NCBI RefSeq assembly: GCF_900142265.1 | Contig: NZ_FRAH01000004.1 | Span: 112,966-176,965, forward strand | DNA length: 64,000 nucleotides | Direction of reading: 5' to 3' | Source of the DNA: Anaerotignum lactatifermentans DSM 14214 | Lineage (GTDB): Bacteria; Bacillota; Clostridia; Lachnospirales; Anaerotignaceae | Part shown: positions 7,313 through 16,649 of the stretch, piece by piece | Numbering within the stretch: position 1 is the stretch's first letter | How the letters are laid out: each line of letters starts with the position of its first letter | Notes under the pieces: model-generated | What the model was told of the DNA's origin: nothing | Databases searched by the model: none | What the model saw: only the letters and a program-made list of their open reading frames with translations | Program-made: the position numbers and the translations under genes

Positions 7313-8947
7313 TTATGCCATAAGCGCATAAGGTTTTTCCTCCGCGTTTTGCTGACCAAAAGTGTAGGTAATAGATATGTCGAAGGATTTTTCCCCATTT
7401 TCTTCATAGCATTCAGAAACGTCAATGTGATCAATTAGACTTACTAATAAATCTCTTGACAGCACATCTGTTTCACAGCATAATTTTATCTTTTTCAACC
7501 AGTTGGACACATCGTTTTTCGCTGAACGGCAGCTTTCATATTCCATTTCCAAATGGCTCAGTTTTTTTTGTTGTTCTTCATATTCTTTTTCATATTTTTC
7601 GGATATGCACCGGAAAATAACGTCTGTAATGGTACCTGAAATTTTTTCTTCAAAAGCGGCTTGTATAAGCCCCTCTATCTCACGAATTCTGTTTTTTGTT
7701 TTGCGGATATTCTCCTCATACTTGTTTATATTTTTGCTTTGAAAATCAGTTTGCATATTTAAAATCAGCTCTGTTAATTTTTCCTCATCTTCTTCAGATA
7801 AAGCCGCGTATTTCTTTATGTCATCCATTACAGCTCTATAAATAATGTTATAGTCTATGCTGTGGTGTGTACAAGCCATTTTTCCTTTACTCATATAGGT
7901 ACTGCAGCGATAATACTCTTTCGTATAGCTTTTATAGTATTTTGTATTAAATATCATGTTGCCGCCGCAGTCAGCGCATTTTAACAAGCCTGAGAAGATA
8001 TTCATTTTACCATTACAGCGCCTTTTTAACCCTTCATGTTTATTATCAATATTTATTTTCTGTGCCGCTTCCCATTGCTCTTTAGGAATAATCGGCTGAT
8101 GCATGTTTTCGACTACAACCCATTGTTCTTTAGGAAGGCTTACAACATTTTTATTTTTAAATGATTTTACAGTTCTCTTGCAATTAGCAATGGCTCCATA
8201 ATAGGCTGGATTCTTTATTATGCCCATGATAGTTCCACTGCTCCATTTATTTTTATCCTTTATATAAGGATTTGGTTTGTTTATTGACTGATAATAGTAA
8301 TTATTGGGAGTCGGTATGTTCTTCCGATTCAGCTTATCAGCGATGGAACGACCAGTTTCGCCTTTTAGATATTGACTGAAAATAAATTCAACAATTTGGG
8401 ATGCACTTTCGTCAATCACTAATTTATGTTTATCCTCCGGTGATTTCTTATATCCATACGGAGCGCGGCTGTTTGCGAACTTTCCCTCCTGTGCGAGCAG
8501 TTTTTTAGTAGATCTTACCTTGCGGCTGATGTCTTTAGCATACATCTCGTTTAAAATATTCTTAAACGGTGCGATGTCGTTATCATCATGAAAGGTATCA
8601 ATCCCGTCATTTAAAGCAATATATCTTACATTGTTGTTTGGGAAATAGAAGTCTGTGTATTGCCCCGTTTCAATATAGTTTCTGCCAAGACGAGATAAGT
8701 CTTTAGTTATAACTATATTGATTAACCCTAACTCTATATCCTTTATCATATCTTTAAATCGAGGCCGGTCAAAGGTTGTTCCGCTTATACCGTCATCGAT
8801 ATATGTATCGTATATTTTCCACCCCTTTTCATTTACATAATTTGTAAGTATGGCCTTTTGATTTGCAATGCTCATGCTCACATCATTTTTATTGTTATCA
8901 TCTCTTGACAGCCTGCAGTAAATGGCTGCGTTAGGTACTGTATTCAA
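7313..8947 (-). CDS. large serine recombinase (ICE integrase)
   Basis: The 544-aa protein is a TndX/TnpX-like large serine recombinase that would integrate and excise the element. It starts with the resolvase domain (A-I-Y-C-R-L-S-R-D, catalytic Ser about residue 14; D-G-I-S-G-T-T-F-D-R-P-R-F). The recombinase domain follows (A-P-Y-G-Y, S-G-T-I-M-G-I-I-K-N-P-A-Y-Y-G). Then come a zinc ribbon (C-A-D-C-G-G ... Y-R-C-S) and a long coiled coil at about residues 400-470. I chose the TTG at 8947 because AAAGGGGG lies 6 bp upstream; a GTG at 8968 is the alternative. The gene's 3' end faces the host tRNA, as is usual at an element terminus. Confidence 0.93.
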   Translation of the reverse strand: MNTVPNAAIYCRLSRDDNNKNDVSMSIANQKAILTNYVNEKGWKIYDTYIDDGISGTTFDRPRFKDMIKDIELGLINIVITKDLSRLGRNYIETGQYTDFYFPNNNVRYIALNDGIDTFHDDNDIAPFKNILNEMYAKDISRKVRSTKKLLAQEGKFANSRAPYGYKKSPEDKHKLVIDESASQIVEFIFSQYLKGETGRSIADKLNRKNIPTPNNYYYQSINKPNPYIKDKNKWSSGTIMGIIKNPAYYGAIANCKRTVKSFKNKNVVSLPKEQWVVVENMHQPIIPKEQWEAAQKINIDNKHEGLKRRCNGKMNIFSGLLKCADCGGNMIFNTKYYKSYTKEYYRCSTYMSKGKMACTHHSIDYNIIYRAVMDDIKKYAALSEEDEEKLTELILNMQTDFQSKNINKYEENIRKTKNRIREIEGLIQAAFEEKISGTITDVIFRCISEKYEKEYEEQQKKLSHLEMEYESCRSAKNDVSNWLKKIKLCCETDVLSRDLLVSLIDHIDVSECYEENGEKSFDISITYTFGQQNAEEKPYALMA

Positions 8948-8972
8948 GGTTATCCCCCTTTCCAGCACATAT

Positions 8973-9008
8973 AAAAATACCTATAATAATAGTAGCATAG
9001 GTATTTTT
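8973..9008. terminator. hairpin between recombinase and 54-aa gene
   Basis: AAAAATACCTAT and its exact complement ATAGGTATTTTT form a 12-bp stem with a 12-nt loop. The arm overlaps the stop codon of the small gene and supplies a T-run on both strands. It may also be an operator for the recombinase. Confidence 0.65.
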
Positions 9009-9171
9009 ACATATCTATAGGTATATTATCTTTTAAATCGTCTGAGACCAGTTTAAAATAAATATCCAACAGACGGTTTTTATCCATAAATTTATGTGTT
9101 ATTTTTACTCTTATGTTTTGGATCTTTAATACATCCACGATTTCTTCATTTAAGATTCCTTTACCGGTCAT
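9007..9171 (-). CDS. 54-aa hypothetical protein next to recombinase
   Basis: This short gene begins with ATG at 9171 behind AGAGGTG (7-bp spacing) and encodes MTGKGILNEEIVDVLKIQNI followed by 34 further residues. It is basic in the middle and acidic at the end. No family is recognised. Its place directly upstream of the recombinase suggests a directionality factor or other small control protein, but this is inference from position only. Confidence 0.6.
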   Translation of the reverse strand: MTGKGILNEEIVDVLKIQNIRVKITHKFMDKNRLLDIYFKLVSDDLKDNIPIDM

Positions 9172-9208
9172 AAATCACCTCTAAAATATGATATGGCTTA
9201 TATAAAAA

Positions 9209-9233
9209 GGCAGTAAGGCAAAGCCTTACCGCC
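9209..9233 (-). terminator. intrinsic terminator of the candidate RNA
   Basis: On the minus strand GGCGGTAAGGC, a TTT loop and GCCTTACTGCC are followed by TTTTTATAT. Confidence 0.85.
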
Positions 9234-9640
9234 TCATCCTCTGATTTTATTACCAATTTTTTGATAATCGGTCAGTAGCCAAAACAATGTATCGGCATAA
9301 TACATTCACAGGAATTTCACCTCCCCCTTCACGCGGGCTGCCGTCCTTGCGATGTCTGGGACTCGGCAGGAGTATCATTATAGGTCTGTTCAGATCATGG
9401 CGTATGTTTCTGCCTAAAACACTTAGAGTTAGTATTTATCGCTCGGATTTAATTGGTTGCTTTGGAACTCGCCTATATGTAAACTCCATTTACTTTCCAA
9501 TGCCAAAAACCTTTCATGGCGTACTATTCTCTTATCGCTTCCCGTTTCCGGCTGAACAGCTAACGTATTTTGCTGCTGAATATAAATTTTTCAAGGTTCT
9601 CAGGGATGTTATATAACCCCCTCACTTATAAGCCGAAAAA
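9209..9640 (-). ncRNA. candidate structured RNA upstream of recombinase
   Basis: The interval between the sigma-like gene and the 54-aa gene has no convincing minus-strand gene. It is more GC-rich than its flanks and ends in a strong intrinsic terminator on the minus strand (9209-9233: an imperfect 11-bp stem, then TTTTTATAT). Local complementarity such as TGCCG...CGGCA around 9340-9375 suggests folding. The 109-aa plus-strand frame at 9287-9616 has no ribosome site or family resemblance. I read this as a transcribed non-coding leader or RNA of about 430 nt; its class is not recognised. Confidence 0.45.
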
Positions 9641-9673
9641 ATAGACTGTTTAACAGGCATTTTTTTTAAATTT

Positions 9674-10090
9674 TTAAAGATTTTTTTCGATAATCTTCTT
9701 TAACTTTTTAAAAAGCCTTAGTTTTGTTTCATTCACAGTTTGTTGGGTAATTTTACATATCTCAGCTATCTCTTTTTCCGTTTTTCCATCGGCGATGAGT
9801 TGACAAATATGATATTTGTCTCCTATCTTCTCAGCGTATGACCAAATATCAGGCAAAAGATTTTTAATTGCGTCTTCTTCCACATTTACTTTGTTGTCTT
9901 TAATAAAATCAACTCCGTTGGATGTTTCGGTATCCCATCCGTCGTAGTATAAAAGGCCATGAGACTTATCTCTTTCAATAAGGTATTTTTCTTTTCTTTC
10001 CATTTCATAGTAGGCTGTATATACTTCACCGGTTACTTCCACTAAAATTTTTTGAACTCTTATAAAATATCTTTTGCTTTCTGTTTTCAT
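9674..10090 (-). CDS. sigma-70 region 4-like regulator
   Basis: The 138-aa protein ends in a helix-turn-helix typical of sigma region 4 (residues about 95-135: I-A-D-G-K-T-E-K-E-I-A-E-I-C-K-I-T-Q-Q-T-V). It is preceded by a Tyr/Glu-rich N-terminus with the E-M-E-R-K-E-K-Y-L-I-E-R-D segment seen in ICE sigma-like proteins of the Tn916 Orf7 type. It lacks a recognisable region 2. It probably activates an ICE promoter. GGAGGGA lies just before the ATG. A weak hairpin plus T-run at 9636-9656 follows the gene. Confidence 0.75.
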   Translation of the reverse strand: MKTESKRYFIRVQKILVEVTGEVYTAYYEMERKEKYLIERDKSHGLLYYDGWDTETSNGVDFIKDNKVNVEEDAIKNLLPDIWSYAEKIGDKYHICQLIADGKTEKEIAEICKITQQTVNETKLRLFKKLKKIIEKNL

Positions 10091-10176
10091 TAGTTATCCC
10101 TCCGATTAAAATTTGTTTTCAGCGGCAAATTTAATCAGAGGTCGGCGGTGCTCTGCATCTTGCTATAAAATAAAAA

Positions 10177-10203
10177 AAGCAAATCTCTTTTTGAGACTTG
10201 CTT
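10177..10203 (-). terminator. intrinsic terminator
   Basis: AAGCAAGTCTC, a five-base loop and GAGATTTGCTT are followed by TTTTTATTTTA on the minus strand. Confidence 0.8.
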
Positions 10204-10512
10204 TTGGGCATAGGTACTTTGTTAATATTTTTAGAGAGCTGGTTTAGCTTTTGCCTTTGATAAGTAAAATATCTGCTTTCCTTGACAAGGAATACAGCTC
10301 TTTTTCCAATATCTTTTATATATCCGCAATATCCATCTTCATTTTTATGTGTATATCCATAAAATACCGCACCTTTATATCAATCACGACCTTTTTCACC
10401 TTTTTACAGTTTCATCATATCGAATAACACTAAAAAATATTGTAGAAACAACTCGATTAGATTAATATTTTGTGCGACAAAAAATTATAATATGTTCCAT
10501 GCGAATATAAAA

Positions 10513-10538
10513 AACCGGAAGCATAAAAGCCTCCGGTT
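10513..10538 (-). terminator. terminator of the type I RM operon
   Basis: AACCGGAGGC and GCTTCCGGTT form an imperfect 10-bp stem followed by TTTTTATATT on the minus strand, about 50 bp after the hsdR stop. Confidence 0.85.
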
Positions 10539-10588
10539 GTAAATCCGTAATATTTTATTTTTAATTAGATTTTTATGCAGATGTTAAT

Positions 10589-13500
10589 CTAAATTTCTGT
10601 GTTGTCCGCCCAAAGTTCACACTGAATCATAACCGTTTGCACGGCGTCATCCATTCCATCCGGCGGATAACGATGCTTTTTTAAGAGTCTTTTTATCATC
10701 ATGCGCATTTTGGCTCGGGCGGAGTCTCGTTTCTGCCAGTCAATAGTCCTGTTCTTGCGCAGTGTATCAGCCAGCTCTTTTGTAATGGCAATCAGTTCTT
10801 CGTTTTCGTAAAAGTCCTTTATTGCCTGCGGCTTGGTAAGGGCGTCATAAAAAGCAAGCTCATCTGCAGTAAGACCAAGTTCATTGCCTTCTTTGTTGAC
10901 GGTTGCTATCTGCTTTGCCAGATTAAGAAGTTCCTCAATTACTTCCTCGTTTGTCAGCATACCGTTTAAATATCTGTTCATTGTGCTTTGTATTATTTCG
11001 CTGAATTTTTCGGACTTCACAACATTGGTGCGGCGGTAAATCTGCACCTGCTCCGCAATGAGTTTTTTCAAAAGTTCCACGGCAAGGTTTTTTTCCTTCA
11101 TCTTGGAGATTTCCTCAAGAAACTTAGGATCAAACAAAGAAAACTCCTCTGACACATCGGAAAACAGATTGATAACGCCTTCGCTTTTTACGCTCTGCCT
11201 GAGAAGGGCGTTTATTCTTTCGTTCATTTCCGGAAGCGATATCTTCCTTCCTTCTCCCTGATTCATTAGCCTCATTACAAGAACACGCACCGCCTCGAAA
11301 AATGCAGCTTCAATGCGCAGCGTTTCTTCCGCAAGAGAAGAACAAAGGGAAAGAGCCTGATGAAGCAGAAGTGCTTCTTTCAGAAAATCCTCTCTTTCTC
11401 TTTCTTTATCAACTGCCACAATAAAGTTTACGGCTCCGCTGATTGCTTTTGAACGTTCAAGGTCTGAACCGGTCATAAATTTTGAATAATCATATCCATG
11501 GAAAATGTCCCTGCAAATCGAGAGCTTTTCCAAAAACTTCGGGTATGCCACCTTCGTGACATCAGTGTCGCCGTAATTTTTTCTATCACGGGAGGTATAG
11601 TCGTTCATCGCTTCCTTTAAAGCTGAGGCGATACCTACATAGTCAACAACAAGCCCGCCTTCTTTATCGCCGAACACCCGGTTTACACGAGCAATGGCCT
11701 GCATAAGGTTATATCCTTTCATAGGCTTGTAAACATACATTGTGGCAAGGGAGGGAACATCAAAACCGGTCAGCCACATATCAACCACAATGGCAATTTT
11801 CAGTGGGCTGTCATTGTTCTTAAACTCCTTCGCCAGCTCATCACGGTGGCGCTTGTTTCCTATGATACTTCGCCATTCTTCCGGGTCTTTGTTGCTTTCT
11901 GTCATTACAACGGCTACTTTTTCAGTCCAGGAAGGGCGCAGCTTTAAAATTCGGTTATAAATCTTCATGGCTATCTCCCGTGAATAGGCAACAATCATGG
12001 CTTTCCCTGTCAGAAGATTTTTTCTGTAGTTTTCATAATGGTCAAGGATATCATCCACAAGAGAGGCTATGGTTTCATCATTTCCCAAGATTGCCTCCAT
12101 CTGCCCAAGCTCCCGTTTGCTTTTGGCAATGACCTCAGGATCGGCGTTATTAGCCATAATGTCGTATTCTGCGTCAATGAGCTTTAATGTGGCCTCATCT
12201 AATTTCAGGCGTATAACACGGCTTTCATAATAAACAGGTCGGGTTGCACCATCTTCCACAGCCTGTGTCATATCATATACATCAATGTAATCGCCGAAAA
12301 CCTCGCGGGTGCTTCTGTCCTTCAGGGAGATAGGCGTTCCGGTAAAGCCTATGTAAGTGGCGTTTGGGAGGCTGTTGCGGATAATTCGTGCTGTGCCAGT
12401 CTTAATTTTGCCCGTTTTGGCGTCAACTTTCTCCTGAAGTCCATATTGCCCGCGGTGTGCTTCATCCGCCATAACCACAATATTCCTTCGTTCAGACAGC
12501 GGTTCATGCGATTCCTCAAACTTCTGCATGGTTGTAAAAATAATGCCGTTTGCCTGCCTGCCGTTAAGCAGTGATTTTAAATGCTCCCGACTCTCAGCGT
12601 GCATTGGCTCCTGACGCAGAAAATCCTTGCACTTGGCAAACTGCCCAAAGAGCTGGTCGTCTAAGTCGTTTCTGTCTGTCAGTACAACAATGGTCGGGCT
12701 GTCTAACATTTCTTGAAGAAGGTGGGCGTAAAACACCATAGACAATGATTTGCCGCTGCCCTGGGTATGCCAGAAAACACCGCCTTTACCGTCGGTTTTT
12801 GTAGCGTGTTTTGTAGATACAACCGCCTTTTTAACGGCAAAGTACTGATGATACGCCGCCAGAATTTTAAACTGCTTCACGCCTTCATTTGAGAAGCATA
12901 TAAAGTTTTTAATAATATCCAACAGTCGCTCTTTGTCGAACATTCCCTCAAAAAATGTGTCAAACTGCGCATACTGCGTGTTTTCATAACTGCCGTCTTT
13001 CGTTTTCCATTCCATGAAACGATCCTCTCCGGAGGTAATCGTTCCTGCCTTTGAGATCAAGTGGTCGCTCATAACACAGATACAGTTATATATAAACATG
13101 GACGGTATCTCATGCATATAATTGCGGAGCTGTCTGTAGGCTTCGGAAGCATCTGTTTCCTCACGGGAAGGGGATTTCAGCTCCATCAATACAACTGGCA
13201 GACCATTGAGAAACAAAATCACATCCGGGCGCTTATTGCTGTTTTCAATGAAAGTCCACTGATTGGCGACAACAAAGGAGTTTTTGTCAGGATTTTTATA
13301 ATCAACAAGATAGATAAGACCGGAGTGTTCCTCGCCCTTTACAAAATAGCGTACTTCAACGCCGTGCTGGATATAGTCCATAAAAACGGAGTTTTTTTGA
13401 ACCAGTTCGGCATTTTCAAAATTTTTCAATTTAAATAACGCATCTGCAATGGCGTCATCCGGCATGGAAGGGTTTAAACGATACAGTGCGTCTGTAAGCT

Positions 13501-13627
13501 CGTCTTCATATAACGGGCTTGTAAAGTCTCTCTCAATGTCCGGTCCGTAGACATGGCGGTAGCCCATGTTTTGGAACAGTTCTATGATGGAATTTTCATA
13601 GTCCGCTTCTGTATAAAATCCTGACAT
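10589..13627 (-). CDS. hsdR: type I restriction endonuclease subunit R
   Basis: The 1,012-aa HsdR translocates and cuts unmethylated DNA with HsdM and HsdS. The N-terminal nuclease core (P-D-V-I-L-F-L-N-G-L-P-V-V-L-M-E-L-K-S-P, about residues 135-155) fits the PD-(D/E)xK fold. The helicase motor shows Walker A T-Q-G-S-G-K-S near residue 288, the DEAH box D-E-A-H-R-G near 390, and the G-F-T-G-T-P motif near 427. The length is typical. It is the last gene of the hsdM-hsdS-recombinase-hsdS-hsdR array. No truncation is visible, so the restriction function should be intact. Confidence 0.96.
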   Translation of the reverse strand: MSGFYTEADYENSIIELFQNMGYRHVYGPDIERDFTSPLYEDELTDALYRLNPSMPDDAIADALFKLKNFENAELVQKNSVFMDYIQHGVEVRYFVKGEEHSGLIYLVDYKNPDKNSFVVANQWTFIENSNKRPDVILFLNGLPVVLMELKSPSREETDASEAYRQLRNYMHEIPSMFIYNCICVMSDHLISKAGTITSGEDRFMEWKTKDGSYENTQYAQFDTFFEGMFDKERLLDIIKNFICFSNEGVKQFKILAAYHQYFAVKKAVVSTKHATKTDGKGGVFWHTQGSGKSLSMVFYAHLLQEMLDSPTIVVLTDRNDLDDQLFGQFAKCKDFLRQEPMHAESREHLKSLLNGRQANGIIFTTMQKFEESHEPLSERRNIVVMADEAHRGQYGLQEKVDAKTGKIKTGTARIIRNSLPNATYIGFTGTPISLKDRSTREVFGDYIDVYDMTQAVEDGATRPVYYESRVIRLKLDEATLKLIDAEYDIMANNADPEVIAKSKRELGQMEAILGNDETIASLVDDILDHYENYRKNLLTGKAMIVAYSREIAMKIYNRILKLRPSWTEKVAVVMTESNKDPEEWRSIIGNKRHRDELAKEFKNNDSPLKIAIVVDMWLTGFDVPSLATMYVYKPMKGYNLMQAIARVNRVFGDKEGGLVVDYVGIASALKEAMNDYTSRDRKNYGDTDVTKVAYPKFLEKLSICRDIFHGYDYSKFMTGSDLERSKAISGAVNFIVAVDKEREREDFLKEALLLHQALSLCSSLAEETLRIEAAFFEAVRVLVMRLMNQGEGRKISLPEMNERINALLRQSVKSEGVINLFSDVSEEFSLFDPKFLEEISKMKEKNLAVELLKKLIAEQVQIYRRTNVVKSEKFSEIIQSTMNRYLNGMLTNEEVIEELLNLAKQIATVNKEGNELGLTADELAFYDALTKPQAIKDFYENEELIAITKELADTLRKNRTIDWQKRDSARAKMRMMIKRLLKKHRYPPDGMDDAVQTVMIQCELWADNTEI

Positions 13628-13707
13628 AATGTTCGTTCCTTTCTATATTATTTTATATCTTAATACGCCTGTGGGAGGCATGCGGATACTGGTTAGCCGT
13701 TCCTGTT

Positions 13708-13721
13708 TAAACGATAATTTA
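13708..13721 (+). repeat. hsdS inversion site D (after expressed hsdS)
   Basis: TAAACGATAATTTA, plus orientation, just beyond the stop of the complete hsdS. It is one of four identical 14-bp copies in the locus. Confidence 0.9.
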
Positions 13722-13726
13722 GCGGC

Positions 13727-14923
13727 TTAAAGGTCAAGGTCAGAGACATCCAATTCACCGGACATCAGTCGAGGAAGTAAGCTATCCCGTGTTTTTGCCA
13801 ACGATTGGTTCTCAACTACATTCGAGGCAATCAAGTCATACATAGGTGTAACGATCTCACAGAAATCCTCGATAACGGAATCGGACGGCAAGCATAAGGC
13901 AAAGTCTAATGTGCTTTTGGGTGTTGCACGCTGGCGACTATTAGTCGAACCAGTCGTATGGGAGCAAAGATGATTGAAGAACGGTATACTATCAATGAGC
14001 GAGTAAATGTAATCCCGCTGTCCTTTCTTCTTTGACTCATAAACAATAAACTCAGTAGAGCAAACAGGGTGTCCCGACAGGCACATTGGCCTCCATATCC
14101 TCTTGGTATCAGGATTGAGTTTAGAAATCATTACCGAATCAGAAGTAAGTAGATATTTATTGCTCTTGATGCCGGAAGCGATTTCAAACACAGGAAACCG
14201 CTGCTCATCATAGGAAGGAATACTGTAATGCTCTACCACAACATCAGGATTTTTGACGGGTGACCAACTGTCGGTTTTCATGTTTGCTATTTGCCCTAAA
14301 GTGGATGGTTGCCAATCAGAAGGCTTAGAACCACCAAACGGCTCATAATCAACGAACCACGACTGGAAAATAGAGCGAGCTTGCTCTGTTAAATTATCGT
14401 TTATCTTCTGATTGCATTCAATCTTTGAATCAAGAGCAGAAAGAATAGCTGCTATCCGTTTCTGTTGATCTAACGACGGACACTGTATTTCATAGGACGA
14501 AAAGGAAGACTTGTTGACAATAGGTACAGCAGTCGATGTTTTACTGATAAAGTTCAATTCTTTACCCAAAATCAGCATTGCATAATAAACAAAAGAAACA
14601 TCAAAACGGTCTTTATCCACAATGATTGAATTTATCTGCTGATTTGTCACGGTCTTTTCCGTGGTGATGACAACTTTTCCAAGATCAGAGCCAATACAGC
14701 TAACACAAACTGCATCCGGGGGGAGCAATGTGTTTTTCACTTCTGATAAACCTTTCTCAGTCAGGGTTTTAGCTGTCTTGCTCACATACTTGACTGACAT
14801 ATCATCTGACGGAGTTAGAAACGGAATATCTCCACCGTAGTTTTCAGGAATGGCAGTTTTGGGTGTTTTTCCGGTTACGATCCGTCCTAACTCAGCAACT
14901 TTTACTGATTGCCATGTATTCAT
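13727..14923 (-). CDS. hsdS: type I RM specificity subunit (complete, expressed copy)
   Basis: The 398-aa HsdS has the usual two target-recognition domains, residues about 1-150 and 195-340, each followed by a long conserved helix. The first helix contains K-I-N-D-N-L-T-E-Q-A and the second ends in R-L-M-S-G-E-L-D-V-S-D-L-D-L. It sets the DNA sequence recognised by the RM complex. An inversion site (14390-14403) encodes N-D-N-L at the joint between the halves, and a second copy lies just beyond the stop, so the 3' half can be exchanged. I chose the ATG at 14923, behind GGTGA; an upstream in-frame ATG at 14935 is possible. Confidence 0.93.
   Translation of the reverse strand: MNTWQSVKVAELGRIVTGKTPKTAIPENYGGDIPFLTPSDDMSVKYVSKTAKTLTEKGLSEVKNTLLPPDAVCVSCIGSDLGKVVITTEKTVTNQQINSIIVDKDRFDVSFVYYAMLILGKELNFISKTSTAVPIVNKSSFSSYEIQCPSLDQQKRIAAILSALDSKIECNQKINDNLTEQARSIFQSWFVDYEPFGGSKPSDWQPSTLGQIANMKTDSWSPVKNPDVVVEHYSIPSYDEQRFPVFEIASGIKSNKYLLTSDSVMISKLNPDTKRIWRPMCLSGHPVCSTEFIVYESKKKGQRDYIYSLIDSIPFFNHLCSHTTGSTNSRQRATPKSTLDFALCLPSDSVIEDFCEIVTPMYDLIASNVVENQSLAKTRDSLLPRLMSGELDVSDLDL
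14390..14403 (-). repeat. hsdS inversion site A (inside expressed hsdS)
   Basis: The 14-bp site in minus orientation encodes the N-D-N-L part of the central conserved helix. Confidence 0.9.
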
Positions 14924-14936
14924 TATGGTCACCATC

Positions 14937-15923
14937 CTATCCGATGTATTTTCTATGTGCCAGCTTCACATTCTGTTGCTTCACCATCGCATAGTGCATG
15001 GTGGTGTCGATCTTCTGATGCCCTAAGAGCTGCTGGACTTGCTCTATGGGCATTCCTTTGTCAATTGCCATTGTTGCCAATGTACGTCTGAACTTATGTG
15101 GATGCACCTTGGGGATGTTCAGCCGCTTGCCCATCTCCCGGAGCCGATGTTCGATGCCGCCGATCTGTATCCGATCGTGTGGAGCCCTTAATGTTACGAA
15201 TAGCGCCGGATTGTCATCCGTGCGGCTGGCGAGGTACTCCTGTAGATGTAGCTTTGTTCTGGCATCAAAATAAACAATACGCTCTTTATCGCCTTTACCG
15301 AACACCTTACATTCCCTCTCCGCAAAATCAATGTCATCTCGGTTTAGAAGAACCATTTCTCCCACACGCATTCCCGTTGAAGCAAGCATATCAATCATTG
15401 CCAAATCCCGCAATTCCTCACAGTTATCACGCATCTTCTCCAAGTCCTCGTCGGAGTAGGTTTCTTTGATGTTACTTGCCGTTTTAACCTTGTGGATACG
15501 ACGCACCGGACTTTTGATAATGTAATCCTCATCCTCAAGCCATGAAAAGAAACTGGAAAGGATACGGCGGATATTATCAATGGTAACCCTGCTTGTCTGA
15601 TTACTGCTTTGATATTCTGTAAGATAACTTCGCAGATCCTCTGTAAGAATATGCCTTGCATTTTTGTTGAGCGAGTCTACCATTGCCGCTATTGTAGTTT
15701 CGTAATATTTTAATGTCTTTTCTGAGCAGCCTTCAATTCGTTTTGCGGCAATGAACATATTCACAAGTTCAAGGCTGTCGTCCTTTTCCGTCTTTCCTTC
15801 TATACCAGCAGCTTCATAACAAAAAAAGACTTGCTCCAACACATGTTTCAGTTGTTTCAGCTGAGCATTATCAAGGCATGGCAGCATTCGCTGCATAATT
15901 TCAGTAATTATTTCTTGTTTCAT
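14937..15923 (-). CDS. tyrosine recombinase for hsdS shuffling
   Basis: The 328-aa tyrosine recombinase has an N-terminal SAM-like DNA-binding domain (residues about 45-130) and a catalytic domain. The catalytic domain carries the Arg of S-T-G-M-R-V-G-E, the H-x-x-R of H-P-H-K-F-R-R, the late His of L-L-G-H-Q, and the Tyr nucleophile of M-H-Y-A-M-V. It lies inside the hsdS array, between two pairs of inverted 14-bp sites, and very likely inverts hsdS segments. ICE integration is better assigned to the serine recombinase at 7.3 kb. The start at 15923 follows a strong AGGAGGAG. Confidence 0.92.
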   Translation of the reverse strand: MKQEIITEIMQRMLPCLDNAQLKQLKHVLEQVFFCYEAAGIEGKTEKDDSLELVNMFIAAKRIEGCSEKTLKYYETTIAAMVDSLNKNARHILTEDLRSYLTEYQSSNQTSRVTIDNIRRILSSFFSWLEDEDYIIKSPVRRIHKVKTASNIKETYSDEDLEKMRDNCEELRDLAMIDMLASTGMRVGEMVLLNRDDIDFAERECKVFGKGDKERIVYFDARTKLHLQEYLASRTDDNPALFVTLRAPHDRIQIGGIEHRLREMGKRLNIPKVHPHKFRRTLATMAIDKGMPIEQVQQLLGHQKIDTTMHYAMVKQQNVKLAHRKYIG

Positions 15924-16014
15924 ATCGATTCTCCTCCTATAAAAAATTCCAGAGAACGATATCAACGGCAGTTCCGTTTGGTTGCTCTCGCCGTTGGTGA
16001 GAGATAAAGATATT

Positions 16015-16028
16015 TAAACGATAATTTA
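16015..16028 (+). repeat. hsdS inversion site B (5' end of silent cassette)
   Basis: The 14-bp site in plus orientation marks the exact point where the silent cassette begins in frame. Confidence 0.9.
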
Positions 16029-16649
16029 GAGCAGCAAGCTCAGGCTCTCTTTAAGTCGTGGTTTGTTGATTTTGAACCATTTGGCGGAAACAAACCATGT
16101 AATTGGGAACTATCTACACTTGGAAAAGTTTCCAAAATGGGGGCTGGCGGCGATAAACCTCAAATGGTCTCTCCAGTCAAAACACCGGATTGTCCTTATC
16201 CCATTTACTCCAATGGGTTAAGTAACGAAGGCTTGTATGGATATACAAATTCCGCAAAAATATTTGATGAAAGTGTAACCGTTTCTGCCCGTGGAACAAT
16301 CGGTTTTGTATCTCTCAGACATATTCCCTATGTCCCGATTGTCCGATTGGTAACGCTCGTTCCCCATAGAGAAATCCTTTCTGCAAAGTATTTGTTTCTT
16401 TGGTTGAAGCAGCTACATATCGCTGGAACAGGAACGACTCAACAGCAATTAACTGTTCCTGCGTTTCAGAAAACGGAAATATTGGTTCCGTCTATTGACA
16501 TCATAGCTTCATTTGACGAAATAGTTGACCCGATATATCAAAAAATATGGTCAAATCAAACCGAAAATGAGCGATTAGCTTTAATCCGTGATACTTTGCT
16601 TCCTCGCCTTATATCCGGCGAGCTTGATGTCTCCGACCTCGACCTCTAA
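16019..16649 (+). CDS. hsdS: silent hsdS 3'-half cassette (inverted)
   Basis: This plus-strand segment encodes the second half of an HsdS without a start. The frame opens in inversion site B with N-D-N-L, continues with the helix (E-Q-Q-A-Q-A-L-F-K-S-W-F-V-D-F-E-P-F-G-G), then a different second target-recognition domain, and ends R-L-I-S-G-E-L-D-V-S-D-L-D-L. The end matches the expressed copy while the central domain differs. It has no promoter or ribosome site here. Inversion between sites B and C would fuse it in frame to the hsdS 5' half next to hsdM. An internal ATG at 16137 is not a real start. Confidence 0.88.

Larger units (their letters stand above)
10091..10588. other. intergenic region with two minus-strand terminators
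   Basis: No supported gene is seen. Two hairpins with T-runs on the minus strand stand at 10177-10203 and 10513-10538. Between them a minus-strand frame of about 80 codons is open from about 10385 to 10130, but it has no start codon and may be a decayed gene. Confidence 0.6.

Noticed and set aside
9287..9616. 109-aa plus-strand frame
   Set aside because: It runs opposite to a minus-strand region that ends in a terminator, lacks a ribosome site and resembles no family. I treat the region as non-coding.
10130..10385. Possible 80-codon gene upstream of the sigma-like gene
   Set aside because: The frame has no start codon and a stop just upstream; at most it is a gene remnant.
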